21,840 bases of DNA from Oscillospiraceae bacterium (GTDB lineage Bacteria > Bacillota_A > Clostridia > Oscillospirales > Oscillospiraceae). Below the pieces are notes generated by a model. It was not told where the DNA came from, ran no database searches, and saw nothing but the letters and a program-made list of their open reading frames with translations. Shown one piece after another: positions 6,796 to 13,888 of the stretch. How positions within the stretch are numbered: the first letter of the stretch is position 1; each line of letters opens with the position of its first letter. The position numbers and the translations under genes were made by a program. Where the stretch lies: contig JAFVPA010000008.1 of the NCBI GenBank assembly GCA_017505505.1, positions 1 through 21,840 of the forward strand. Reading direction: 5' to 3'.

Positions 6796-7176
6796 ATGAT
6801 TCTGGAAAACCTGCACCATCTGGCCATTGTGGCTTCCGACTACGAGAAGTCCAAGGACTTTTATGTAAACAAGCTGGGCTTCTCCATTATCCGGGAGGAG
6901 TTCCGCCAGCCTCAGAATGACATCAAGCTGGAGGTCCAGCTGGGCAACTGCACCATCGAGCTCTTCGGCAAGAAGGACCCGGAGCCCAACCACGGCAAGC
7001 CCACCCGCTGCGGTGTATGGCATGTCTGCTTCCATGCTCCCGACCTGGAGAAGACCATTGCGGAGCTGAATGCAGTGGGTATCCCCACCGATCCCATCAT
7101 GGTCAATGCCTCCAACGGCAAGCGGATCTGCTTCTTCTACGATCCCGACGGCCTGCCCCTGGAGCTGCACGAATAA
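6796..7176 (+). CDS. VOC-fold (glyoxalase-like) protein, copy 2
   Basis: 126 residues from ATG 6796 with GGAGGG at 6784-6789. It aligns without gaps to the preceding VOC protein and conserves the same putative metal ligands: His8 (LHHLAI), Glu55 (IELF), His76 (WHVCFH) and Glu123 (LPLELHE). The last eleven residues, DPDGLPLELHE, are identical. The middle (residues 38-75) differs most, as expected if substrate pockets diverged. A tandem duplication later separated by a 106-base repeat is the simplest history. A homodimeric or heterodimeric enzyme is possible because VOC proteins generally pair domains. The reaction is not known; methylmalonyl-CoA epimerase or lactoylglutathione lyase would be over-specific names. 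Confidence 0.85.
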   Translation: MILENLHHLAIVASDYEKSKDFYVNKLGFSIIREEFRQPQNDIKLEVQLGNCTIELFGKKDPEPNHGKPTRCGVWHVCFHAPDLEKTIAELNAVGIPTDPIMVNASNGKRICFFYDPDGLPLELHE

Positions 7177-7190
7177 TCGTCAACAAATAC

Positions 7191-7327
7191 CGTAGGGTGG
7201 GGGCTTGCCCCCACCGTCAGTCCTGCGTTTTTTGCGTGACGTATGTTTTTTGACCAGAAAAGATAATGGTGTCATTTTTCTGTGCTGCAATTTATGACCA
7301 GCGGTGGGGGCAAGCCCCCACCCTACA
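7191..7327 (+). repeat. GTAGGG-type palindromic repeat, TGGGGGC subtype
   Basis: It starts CGTAGGGTGGGGGCTTG (7191) and ends AAGCCCCCACCCTACA (7327); each half also folds on itself (GGTGGGGGC/GCCCCCACC). About 70 bases of unrelated AT-richer sequence lie between the ends, so it is a long foldback or an expanded copy. Confidence 0.75.
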
Positions 7328-7351
7328 TTCAGACTAAAGGAAACACATACT

Positions 7352-7963
7352 ATGCAAATCGAAAACCATAAAGAAGAAGTACCTTTTGCCCATTATGAGG
7401 AGAAGTTCCGTGCGCTGGATCCTGCGTCTGTAACGGCCCGTCTGACCGACGTGCAGTGGGACGGTAAGGAATTTACCCTGACCCTGCTGGGCCGCGGCTT
7501 TGCTATCTCCCATCCTGACTATGCCATCCGGGCTTTGGACGGCGGCAAACTGCCCCCTCTGCCCACCCAGACCTTCCTGCTGCGCTACCTGCTGGAAAGC
7601 CGGGACGTAAGCTGGGCAGGGGAGTGGAAGACCTTCCGGGAGATGCCCTGGGGCGAAATGTACATCAAGCCCTACACCGGCCGTGTCCTGACCCGTGCTG
7701 CCTTCACCTTCGGCACCCGTGTGGCCGCCTTCAAAGCTGCCGCTGAGAAAATGGGGGCGGAAGCCCTGAAGCACGGCGATGCCGGCTACCAGTTCGACCT
7801 GATCGGCGGCTACAAAATGCAGGTGCTGGTCTGGGAGGGCGATGACGAATTCCCTCCCAATGCCCAGGTGCTGTACTCCGACAATTTTGCCGAGGGCTTC
7901 GCCGCGGAAGACCGGGTGGTCTCCGGCGATATCCTGATCTCCACGATTAAGAACTATATGTAA
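7352..7963 (+). CDS. DUF3786-like protein
   Basis: 203 residues from ATG 7352, preceded by AAAGG at 7336-7340; an in-frame upstream ATG at 7304 would run through the repeat and is rejected. There is no signal peptide or membrane segment, so it is probably cytosolic. The pattern (N-terminal helix, ALDPASVTARLTDV, a strand-rich middle with LPTQTFLLRYLLES, a central WGEMYIKPYTGR, and C-terminal DLIGGYKMQVLVWEGDDEFP with VLYSDNF) recalls DUF3786, a family I recall near corrinoid and acetyl-CoA pathway genes in anaerobes. The biochemical function is unknown. It follows the acsB-acsV-VOC genes on the same strand but after an intervening repeat, so co-transcription is uncertain. Confidence 0.65.
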   Translation: MQIENHKEEVPFAHYEEKFRALDPASVTARLTDVQWDGKEFTLTLLGRGFAISHPDYAIRALDGGKLPPLPTQTFLLRYLLESRDVSWAGEWKTFREMPWGEMYIKPYTGRVLTRAAFTFGTRVAAFKAAAEKMGAEALKHGDAGYQFDLIGGYKMQVLVWEGDDEFPPNAQVLYSDNFAEGFAAEDRVVSGDILISTIKNYM

Positions 7964-7982
7964 GCGATATAAAAACTGAAAA

Positions 7983-8088
7983 TGTAGGGCGGAGGCCTGC
8001 CTCCGCCGGGTATTTGCGCAATTGGGCAGAATGCAATTTCCTGCTCAGAAATTGCAGCTGCCCGGCGGGGACAGGTCCCCGCCCTACA
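7983..8088 (+). repeat. GTAGGG-type palindromic repeat, GGAGGC subtype
   Basis: It starts TGTAGGGCGGAGGCCTGCC (7983) and ends GGTCCCCGCCCTACA (8088). The inner halves fold as GGCGGAGGC/GCCTCCGCC and GGCGGGGAC/GTCCCCGCC. A further inverted pair in the middle (GCAATTTC...GAAATTGC) extends the fold. Confidence 0.75.
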
Positions 8089-8107
8089 GTGTTCTGTGGA
8101 CAAGAAA

Positions 8108-8180
8108 GTTCAAAAACGAACGAAATAATTCTTGACATTTTTGTAATGGCGTGCTATACTTTAATTGTTCAAAAACGAAC
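8108..8180 (+). promoter_or_regulatory. marR promoter flanked by two identical palindromic operators
   Basis: TTGACA (8132-8137), a 17-base spacer and TATACT (8155-8160) make a near-consensus promoter. The 14-base sequence GTTCAAAAACGAAC occurs twice: at 8108-8121, just upstream of the -35, and at 8167-8180, covering the likely transcription start. Each copy is a GTTC-N6-GAAC dyad and their starts are 59 bases apart. Autorepression by the MarR protein is the natural reading. Confidence 0.8.
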
Positions 8181-8196
8181 CATCAGGAGCGATACT

Positions 8197-8649
8197 ATGG
8201 AAGAGAATCTGGTTACCCGCTATAATTATTTTGACACCATGTCCCGGGCGCAGAAGGGCTATGCCCGGCTGATGGACCCCATCTGCAAGCAGTGGGATCT
8301 GACCCGGAACGAATTGGATGTACTGCTGTTTCTGGCCAACAATTCGGGGCTGGACCGGGCGGTGGACATTGTCAACAACCGCGGCCTTTCCAAAAGCCAT
8401 GTATCCATGTCCATCACCAATCTGGAGCGCCGGGGACTGCTGACCCGGACAGAAGACCCGGCAGACCGCCGAACCATCCACCTGTCACTGACAGAGGCAG
8501 CCAAGCCCATTACCGACAAGGGCCGGATGGCCCAGAAGCACTTCTTCAGCTACCTCCATCAGGGGGTGACCCAGGAGCAGATCCAGCTGATGATCGATTT
8601 TGCGAAAAAGGTCAGCGAAAATATTAAAAATATCGAAGAAGTTATCTAA
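8197..8649 (+). CDS. MarR-family winged-helix transcriptional regulator
   Basis: 150 residues from ATG 8197 with CAGGAG at 8184-8189. MarR proteins are homodimers that bind palindromes and release DNA on binding small phenolic or drug-like ligands. Here the winged helix runs roughly from residue 35 to 100: a first helix (LTRNELDVLLFLANN), a recognition region (RGLSKSHVSMSITNLERRGLLTRTEDPADRRTIHLSLTEA) with the typical DRR wing, and C-terminal dimerisation helices. It lies directly upstream of a MATE exporter, a common regulator-pump pairing, so an efflux-regulating role is likely. Twin GTTC-N6-GAAC sites flank its own promoter. No cysteine-based sensor is evident. The ligand is unknown. Confidence 0.92.
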   Translation: MEENLVTRYNYFDTMSRAQKGYARLMDPICKQWDLTRNELDVLLFLANNSGLDRAVDIVNNRGLSKSHVSMSITNLERRGLLTRTEDPADRRTIHLSLTEAAKPITDKGRMAQKHFFSYLHQGVTQEQIQLMIDFAKKVSENIKNIEEVI

Positions 8650-8670
8650 AATAGTTCAAATAAAAACAGA

Positions 8671-8697
8671 TGCAATTTGCGAAATTTGCATTATAAT
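8671..8697 (+). promoter_or_regulatory. Possible MATE promoter with overlapping palindrome
   Basis: A consensus -10 TATAAT is at 8692-8697 but no good -35 stands 16-18 bases upstream. A 20-base imperfect palindrome at 8671-8690 (eight of ten pairs match; arms TGCAA/TTGCA) ends one base before it. A half-like GTTCAAAT lies at 8654-8661. This suggests an activator- or repressor-controlled promoter independent of the marR promoter. Confidence 0.45.
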
Positions 8698-8732
8698 ATA
8701 GATATAACCAAACTGAAAGGGGTCATGTCTCC

Positions 8733-10115
8733 ATGGCAAAGCAAGAAAAGCCCAAGCAGGACATGGGTACCGGTTCCGTCAAGAAATTGATGGTGCAGAT
8801 GGCGGTTCCCGCGCTGATTGGCCAGGTTGTTAACCTGCTGTATAACATTGTTGACCGTATTTACATCGGTCACATCCCCGAGATCGGCGGTCTGGCTCTG
8901 ACAGGTGTTGGCCTGTTCACCCCCATTCTGATGCTGATCACTGCTTTCTCCATGCTGGCCGGTGCCGGCGGCGCGCCCCGGGCAGCCATTGCTATGGGCC
9001 AGGGTGACAAGGACCGGGCAGAGAAGATCGTGGCAAACTGTTTCACGGTCCTGCTGCTGCTGGCGGTGATTTTGACCTCTGTGTTCTATTTTACCTGCCC
9101 CACCCTGCTGCGCTGGTTCGGTGCTTCTGATGCAACCTTGCCCTATGCTGTGGAATATGGCCGGATCTATGTCCTGGGCAGTGTCTTCGTGCTGATCACT
9201 ATGGGCATGAACACCTTCATCACCACCCAGGGCTTCGCCAAGATCTCCATGCTGACTACCGTCATTGGCGCAGGCATCAACATCGTTCTGGACCCCATCC
9301 TGATCTTCGGTCTGAACATGGGCGTCAAGGGTGCCGCAATTGCCACCGTGGCCAGCCAGGCCGTCAGCGCCGTCTGGATCCTGCTGTTCCTGACAGGCAA
9401 GAAGACCATCCTGCGTCTGAAGCCTGCCAATATGATGCTGATCCCCTCCGTGATCCTGCCTTGCCTGGGCCTGGGCATCTCCAGCTTCGTCATGGTCTCT
9501 ACAGAGTCCATCCTGTCCATCTCCTTCACCTCCAGCCTGTCCCGTTACGGCGGTGACGTGGCAGTCGGTGCCATGACGGTGCTGACCTCCATCAACCAGC
9601 TGATCACCATGCCCCTGTCCGGTGTCTGCCAGGGCGGCCAGCCCCTGATCAGCTACAACTACGGCGCCAAGAAGTTCGACCGTGTGAAGGAAGCATTCTT
9701 CTGCCAGTTCGGTGTCTGTGTTGCCTACACCACAGCTTTCTGGCTGCTGATCATGCTGATGCCCAATGTCTTTGCCGGTATCTTCACCAGCGATATGGCA
9801 CTGGTGGATTATACCGCCTGGGCGCTGCGGATCTTCCTGGCCTGCGGCTTCTCCGTGGGCTTCCAGATCTCCTGCCAGCAGGCCTTCATGGCCCTGGGAC
9901 AGGCCAAGATCTCTCTGGTCATGGCACTGCTCCGGAAGGTCTTCCTGCTGATTCCCCTGATCTTCATCCTGCCCAACTTCTTTGCGGACAAGGCCTTCGC
10001 CGTCTTCCTGGCTGAGCCTGTCTCCGACATCATCGCCGCCGCTGTCACCACCTTCATGTTCTTCCGCTTCTTCCTCAAGATGCTGAAGGAAGGCAAGGCT
10101 GCCCAGCAGCAGTAA
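8733..10115 (+). CDS. MATE family multidrug/toxin efflux transporter
   Basis: 460 residues from ATG 8733 with AAAGGGG at 8716-8722. MATE pumps export cationic drugs, metabolites or dyes across the cytoplasmic membrane using a sodium or proton gradient. The protein is hydrophobic throughout, compatible with twelve transmembrane helices in two six-helix halves. It shows family signatures: the first half has PALIGQVVNLLYNIVDRIYIG and AGAGGAPRAAIAMGQGD, and the second half has MTVLTSINQLITMPLSGVCQGGQPLISYNYGAK. Length matches the usual 440-470. It follows the marR gene by 83 bases and ends with its own terminator. Substrate cannot be inferred; regulation by the upstream MarR is likely but not shown. 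Confidence 0.93.
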   Translation: MAKQEKPKQDMGTGSVKKLMVQMAVPALIGQVVNLLYNIVDRIYIGHIPEIGGLALTGVGLFTPILMLITAFSMLAGAGGAPRAAIAMGQGDKDRAEKIVANCFTVLLLLAVILTSVFYFTCPTLLRWFGASDATLPYAVEYGRIYVLGSVFVLITMGMNTFITTQGFAKISMLTTVIGAGINIVLDPILIFGLNMGVKGAAIATVASQAVSAVWILLFLTGKKTILRLKPANMMLIPSVILPCLGLGISSFVMVSTESILSISFTSSLSRYGGDVAVGAMTVLTSINQLITMPLSGVCQGGQPLISYNYGAKKFDRVKEAFFCQFGVCVAYTTAFWLLIMLMPNVFAGIFTSDMALVDYTAWALRIFLACGFSVGFQISCQQAFMALGQAKISLVMALLRKVFLLIPLIFILPNFFADKAFAVFLAEPVSDIIAAAVTTFMFFRFFLKMLKEGKAAQQQ

Positions 10116-10126
10116 CTGCATACGCC

Positions 10127-10160
10127 AAAGCCGCACCCACCCGGGTGCGGCTTTCCTTTT
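10127..10160 (+). terminator. Rho-independent terminator after the MATE gene
   Basis: AAAGCCGCACCC (10127-10138) pairs perfectly with GGGTGCGGCTTT (10143-10154) across a four-base loop, then CCTTTT. It separates the MATE gene from typA. Confidence 0.9.
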
Positions 10161-10193
10161 GATTTGCAAAATGACTTGAAAAATAATTCGTAA

Positions 10194-10237
10194 CTTTCAC
10201 CAAATATATTGCATTCTATTTGTGAAAGTGCTATAAT
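10194..10237 (+). promoter_or_regulatory. typA promoter overlapped by a long inverted repeat
   Basis: TTGCAT (10209-10214) and TATAAT (10232-10237) with a 17-base spacer form a good sigma-A promoter. An inverted repeat of twelve paired bases, with one bulged C at 10201, spans 10194-10228: CTTTCAC plus AAATA on the left, TATTTGTGAAAG on the right, ten bases between. It covers the -35 and spacer, so it looks like an operator rather than an mRNA hairpin. Confidence 0.7.
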
Positions 10238-10288
10238 TCAAAGTTGAGAGTTTGTGTTATTTCACGTCACGAAAGGAACGTTTTTCAT

Positions 10289-12127
10289 ATGGTACCTCAG
10301 GAAAAAATTCGTAATATTGCCATCATCGCCCACGTTGACCACGGTAAGACCACTCTGGTGGACGAGCTGCTGAAGCAGGGCGGCATCTACCGCGAAAACC
10401 AGGCCACCCAGGACCGGGTCATGGACTCCGGCGATCTGGAACGGGAGCGCGGCATCACCATTCTGGCCAAGAATACCTCTGTCCACTATAAGGATTACAA
10501 GATCAACATCGTCGATACCCCCGGCCACGCCGACTTCGGCGGCGAGGTGGAGCGCATTCTGAAGATGGTCAACGGCGTCATCCTGCTGGTGGACGCTGCC
10601 GAGGGCCCCATGCCCCAGACCCGCTTCGTGCTGCAGAAGGCCCTGGAACTTGGCCACAAGGTCATCGTGGCGGTCAACAAGATCGACAAGCCCGATGCCC
10701 GGATCGAAGAGGTCATGGACGAGGTCCTGGAGCTGCTGCTGGACCTGGATGCCACCGACGAGCAGTTCAACAGCCCCACTGTCTTCTGCTCCGGCCGTCA
10801 GGGAACCGCATCCTATGGTCCTGATGAAGTGGGCACCGATCTGGTCCCCCTGTTCGAGACCATCGTCAACTATATCCCCGCTCCCCAGGGCGACACCGAA
10901 GCCCCCCTGCAGCTGCTGGTCTCCTCCATCGACTACAATGAGTATGTGGGCCGTATCGCTGTGGGCCGGGTAGAACGGGGCACCATCAAGGTCAACCAGG
11001 AGGTCACCATCTGCGACTTCCATGACCCCGAAATCAAGCAGAAGGGCAAGGTCGTGGCCCTGTATGAGTTCGATGGCCTGGGCAAGAACCCCATCCAGCA
11101 GGCCAGCGCCGGTGAAATTGTTGCGCTGTCCGGCATGGCGGACATCACCATCGGCCGTACCCTCTGCGCCACCGACTGCATCGAGCCTCTGCCTTTCGTG
11201 AAGATCTCCGATCCCACCATCGAAATGACCTTCGCCGTCAATGACTCCCCCTTCGCCGGTAAGGAAGGCAAGTACGTCACCTCCCGGAACCTGCGGGACC
11301 GTCTGGAGAAGGAACTGATGAAGGACGTTTCCCTCCATGTCACCGAGCAGGACAACACCGACGCCTTTAACGTGGCGGGCCGTGGTGAGATGCACCTGTC
11401 TATCCTCATGGAGACCATGAGAAGAGAGGGCTATGAGTTCTCCGTTTCCACCCCCCGTGTTCTGACCAAGGTCATCGACGGCAAGCTCTGCGAGCCCATT
11501 GAAAGAATGGTTGCTGACGTTCCCGAGGAATGCATGGGTGCCGTTATCGAGAAGATGGGCCGCCGGAAGGGCGACCTGCTGGGCATGACCCCCATGGGCA
11601 GCCGTTACCGCCTGGAGTTCCTGGTACCTTCCCGTGGCCTCTTCGGTTACCGCAGCGAGTTCCTGACGGACACCAAGGGCGAGGGCATCATGTCCTCCGT
11701 GCTGGATTCCTACGCCCCCATGAAGGGTGAGATCGAGCGCCGTCTGGTGGGTTCTCTGATTGCTCATGAGTCTGGCGAAGCCGTCACCTATGGTCTGGGT
11801 GCCGCCCAGGAGCGTGGACAGATGCTGATCGGCCCCGGTACCCCTGTCTATGCCGGCATGGTGGTGGGCATCTGCAGCCGCAACGAAGATATGACCGTCA
11901 ACGTCTGCAAGCGCAAGCAGCTGACCAACATGCGTGCCTCTGGTTCCGACGAAGCCATCCGTCTGGTGCCTCCCAGAGTCTTCTCTCTGGAGCAGTGCCT
12001 GGAATTCCTGGCCGACGACGAGCTGCTGGAATGCACCCCCAAGAGCCTGCGTATCCGCAAGCGGGAGCTGGACCACAGCATCCGTATGCGCAACCTGATG
12101 AAGAAGCGGGCTATGGAGAACGGCTGA
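10289..12127 (+). CDS. typA: Translational GTPase TypA/BipA
   Basis: 612 residues from ATG 10289, preceded by GAAAGGA (10271-10277). An in-frame start at 10244 would add 15 poorly conserved residues and has no clear ribosome binding site. TypA binds the ribosome in the EF-G site and supports ribosome assembly and stress or low-temperature growth. GTPase motifs are present: G1 AHVDHGKT (residues 14-21), G2 RGITI, G3 DTPGHADF, G4 NKIDKPD (about 130), G5-like SGRQG. EF-G-like domains II, III and V and the BipA-specific C-terminal domain follow (EPIERMVADVPEECMG; RGLFGYRSEFLTDTKGEGIM; KRKQLTNMRASGSDEA). Full length for the family. Codon use is highly biased, consistent with good expression. Confidence 0.96.
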   Translation: MVPQEKIRNIAIIAHVDHGKTTLVDELLKQGGIYRENQATQDRVMDSGDLERERGITILAKNTSVHYKDYKINIVDTPGHADFGGEVERILKMVNGVILLVDAAEGPMPQTRFVLQKALELGHKVIVAVNKIDKPDARIEEVMDEVLELLLDLDATDEQFNSPTVFCSGRQGTASYGPDEVGTDLVPLFETIVNYIPAPQGDTEAPLQLLVSSIDYNEYVGRIAVGRVERGTIKVNQEVTICDFHDPEIKQKGKVVALYEFDGLGKNPIQQASAGEIVALSGMADITIGRTLCATDCIEPLPFVKISDPTIEMTFAVNDSPFAGKEGKYVTSRNLRDRLEKELMKDVSLHVTEQDNTDAFNVAGRGEMHLSILMETMRREGYEFSVSTPRVLTKVIDGKLCEPIERMVADVPEECMGAVIEKMGRRKGDLLGMTPMGSRYRLEFLVPSRGLFGYRSEFLTDTKGEGIMSSVLDSYAPMKGEIERRLVGSLIAHESGEAVTYGLGAAQERGQMLIGPGTPVYAGMVVGICSRNEDMTVNVCKRKQLTNMRASGSDEAIRLVPPRVFSLEQCLEFLADDELLECTPKSLRIRKRELDHSIRMRNLMKKRAMENG

Positions 12128-12138
12128 TCAATAGAAAC

Positions 12139-12165
12139 CGCAGGGGAGGGGCATTGCCCCTCCCG
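12139..12165 (+). repeat. Short GGGGAGGGGC hairpin of the GTAGGG repeat group
   Basis: Its core matches the 4210-4235 unit (GGGGAGGGGCATTGCCCCTC) with altered ends (CGCAGGGG instead of TGTAGGGG). It lies 12 bases after the typA stop and is not followed by a U-run, so a terminator role is uncertain. Confidence 0.65.
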
Positions 12166-12209
12166 TTTGCGATCCGATGGGTGGTGCCCTTAAAAAGGTG
12201 AAAAACGAT

Positions 12210-13304
12210 ATGAAGCTGTTACGATACAAAATATGGGTGATTTCCCTGGTACTTCTGGGTATCCTCTTAACAGGCTGCGCAAAAGAAGAACAGGAAACAC
12301 TCCCGGCAACGACTATGGCAGAAACCACGGCGGTAACAGAAGCCACAACCGAGCCAACTACTGTTCCCACAGAGACTGAGCCTCTCGAAGAACGTTTCCT
12401 GCTGACCTTTGTGGGAGACTGTACCCTGGGCAGCAATCCCACCAATGCCTACGCCGGCTATGGGTTCATAAAGACAGTGGGACAGAATTACCGGTATCCC
12501 TTCCAAAACGTCATGGGCTATTTTGAAGGGGATGAAGCGACATTCCTTAACCTGGAAGGGCCGCTGACTGACGAGGGGAATCCCATGGTGAAAAAGCACA
12601 CCTTCCGGGGGCCTACAGATTATGTCAACATTCTGACCCAGAACTCCGTGGAATTCGTATCCATCGCCAACAACCACACCATGGACTACGGCGAAATCGG
12701 CTATGAATCCACCCTGCAGACCCTGCAGGAGGCTGCAGTTCCCTATGTGGAGCGGGACAGCACTGCGGTCATTACCACGCAGAACGGTCTGACCATCGGT
12801 GTCTATGGCGCGGTGTACTACAAGCTGGACGAAGCGGATATGGTGGCGGAGATCACGGCTTTGAAGGAACAGGGCTGCGATATCATCATTTATGCCCCCC
12901 ACTGGGGTGTAGAGGGCAATTACAAGCCAACCCAGAAGCAGATCGACCTGGGCCATGCTGCCGTTGATGCCGGTGCCCACATCGTCTGGGGCAGCCACCC
13001 CCATGTGCTGGAGCCGGTGGAAGAATACAACAGAGGTATCATTTTCTACTCCCTGGGCAATTTCAGTTTTGGCGGAAACGGGTATCCCAAAGATTATGAC
13101 ACGGTGCTGATCCAGCAGGAGATCATCCGGGACGCAGAGGGTGTAAGGCTTGGCGAAACATTTCTGGTGCCCTGCAACGTCAGCTCCATTGCCGGGCGGA
13201 ATAATTTCCAGCCCACGCCCTATGAAGCAGGCAGTGGGGAATATGACCGGGTCCTGTCCAAACTGGCGGGAACCTGGGATGCACCCAATGCATACGGATT
13301 TTAA
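12210..13304 (+). CDS. CapA-family (PGA_cap) lipoprotein, metallophosphatase fold
   Basis: 364 residues from ATG 12210 (AAAAGGTG at 12192-12199 upstream). A type II signal peptide ends with the lipobox LLTGC, Cys23, so the protein is probably lipid-anchored outside the membrane. A threonine/glutamate-rich linker (about residues 30-60, TTMAETTAVTEATTEPTT) precedes the CapA domain: FVGDCTLGSNP, FLNLEGPLT, SIANNHTMDYG, YAPHWGVEGNY, GAHIVWGSHPHVLEP, IFYSLGNFSFGG. These Asp/Asn/His motifs define a calcineurin-like metallophosphoesterase fold. The family includes poly-gamma-glutamate capsule proteins, but no capB/capC neighbours are seen, so a capsule role is not supported. It lies 82 bases after typA with a small hairpin between. 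Confidence 0.88.
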   Translation: MKLLRYKIWVISLVLLGILLTGCAKEEQETLPATTMAETTAVTEATTEPTTVPTETEPLEERFLLTFVGDCTLGSNPTNAYAGYGFIKTVGQNYRYPFQNVMGYFEGDEATFLNLEGPLTDEGNPMVKKHTFRGPTDYVNILTQNSVEFVSIANNHTMDYGEIGYESTLQTLQEAAVPYVERDSTAVITTQNGLTIGVYGAVYYKLDEADMVAEITALKEQGCDIIIYAPHWGVEGNYKPTQKQIDLGHAAVDAGAHIVWGSHPHVLEPVEEYNRGIIFYSLGNFSFGGNGYPKDYDTVLIQQEIIRDAEGVRLGETFLVPCNVSSIAGRNNFQPTPYEAGSGEYDRVLSKLAGTWDAPNAYGF

Positions 13305-13328
13305 TTTGCATAAAAAAGCAAAAAAAGA

Positions 13329-13357
13329 TTGACCAAACCGGATTTTTCGGTTATAAT
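13329..13357 (+). promoter_or_regulatory. rpmH promoter
   Basis: TTGACC (13329-13334), a 17-base spacer, TATAAT (13352-13357). The same bases form a dyad: GACCA-AACCG at 13331-13340 and CGGTT at 13348-13352 with TGGTC at 13357-13361. That may be an operator or chance. It leaves a roughly 90-base leader before the start codon. Confidence 0.8.
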
Positions 13358-13453
13358 GGTCGGGCATGACTGTGATAGTCTGTTACTATGTGTTGCTGCG
13401 GCCAATTGGCTGTCGAGCATATGAAAAACAAATTCATAGGAGGTGTAAGTGTT

Positions 13454-13588
13454 ATGAAGCGTACCTACCAGCCCAGCCGTCGTCATCGTTCCAAGGTTCA
13501 CGGTTTCCGTCAGAGAATGGCTACTTCCAACGGCCGTAAGGTTCTGGCCCGCCGTCGTGCGAAGGGCCGCAAGGTTCTGTCCGCCTGA
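13454..13588 (+). CDS. rpmH: Large ribosomal subunit protein bL34
   Basis: 44 residues, the standard L34 length, from ATG 13454 with AGGAGG at 13438-13443. The sequence [18 protein letters not shown], then [22 protein letters not shown], is the classical strongly basic L34 pattern. It is part of the 50S subunit. It has its own promoter and is followed by a terminator, so much of its mRNA is probably monocistronic, and the rnpA group then needs read-through or a separate promoter. Usually dnaA lies upstream and divergent; here a CapA-like lipoprotein gene takes that place. Confidence 0.98.
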   Translation: MKRTYQPSRRHRSKVHGFRQRMATSNGRKVLARRRAKGRKVLSA

Positions 13589-13651
13589 TGTGCGTACTGC
13601 GTGGGTTGACCACGATGCGGAATAAGCGCTCACAAGCGAAACGGGAGCTAC

Positions 13652-13688
13652 AGCGGGGTGAATGAAACATTCGCCCCGCTCCCTTTTT
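13652..13688 (+). terminator. Rho-independent terminator between rpmH and rnpA
   Basis: AGCGGGGTGAATG (13652-13664) and CATTCGCCCCGCT (13668-13680) form 13 pairs including one G-U, with an AAA loop, followed by CCC and five T. It could limit rnpA expression relative to rpmH. Confidence 0.85.
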
Positions 13689-13720
13689 AGGAAGCAGTTT
13701 ATTCGCCATACAGTTTTTTC

Positions 13721-13858
13721 TGTAGGGCGGGGTCATGACCCCGCCGCCCAGGTGACGTCCATTGGCTGCTTGGATAAAAACAGACAGTATGGCTTTATGG
13801 GGAAATCCGACCGCTCATTTACTTGAGTGCGTCGGCGGGGTCATGACCCCGCCCTACA
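13721..13858 (+). repeat. GTAGGG-type palindromic repeat, GGGGTCATGACCCC subtype, upstream of rnpA
   Basis: The inverted ends TGTAGGGCGGGGTCATGACC (13721) and GGTCATGACCCCGCCCTACA (to 13858) are perfect reverse complements over 20 bases, each containing the palindrome GGGGTCATGACCCC. About 95 bases lie between. It fills most of the rpmH-rnpA interval, which otherwise holds only the terminator and the rnpA ribosome binding site; I see no convincing rnpA promoter. Confidence 0.8.
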
Positions 13859-13888
13859 TTGCTTCCGTAAGGAACAGGGGAGAACATC

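Noticed and set aside
8691..10169. 492-codon minus-strand frame opposite the MATE gene
   Set aside because: Highly charged Gln/Asp/His-rich translation with no domain; the sense strand gives a full MATE transporter.
10262..12076. 604-codon minus-strand frame opposite typA
   Set aside because: Shadow of a GC-biased gene; no recognisable domain, and typA is complete.
12139..12165. Terminator after typA
   Set aside because: The hairpin is strong but is followed by GTTTGCG rather than a U-run; it matches the repeat family instead.
13589..13760. Replication origin near rpmH
   Set aside because: No group of TTATCCACA-like boxes or AT-rich unwinding region seen, and dnaA is absent; gene orientation nearby does not diverge.
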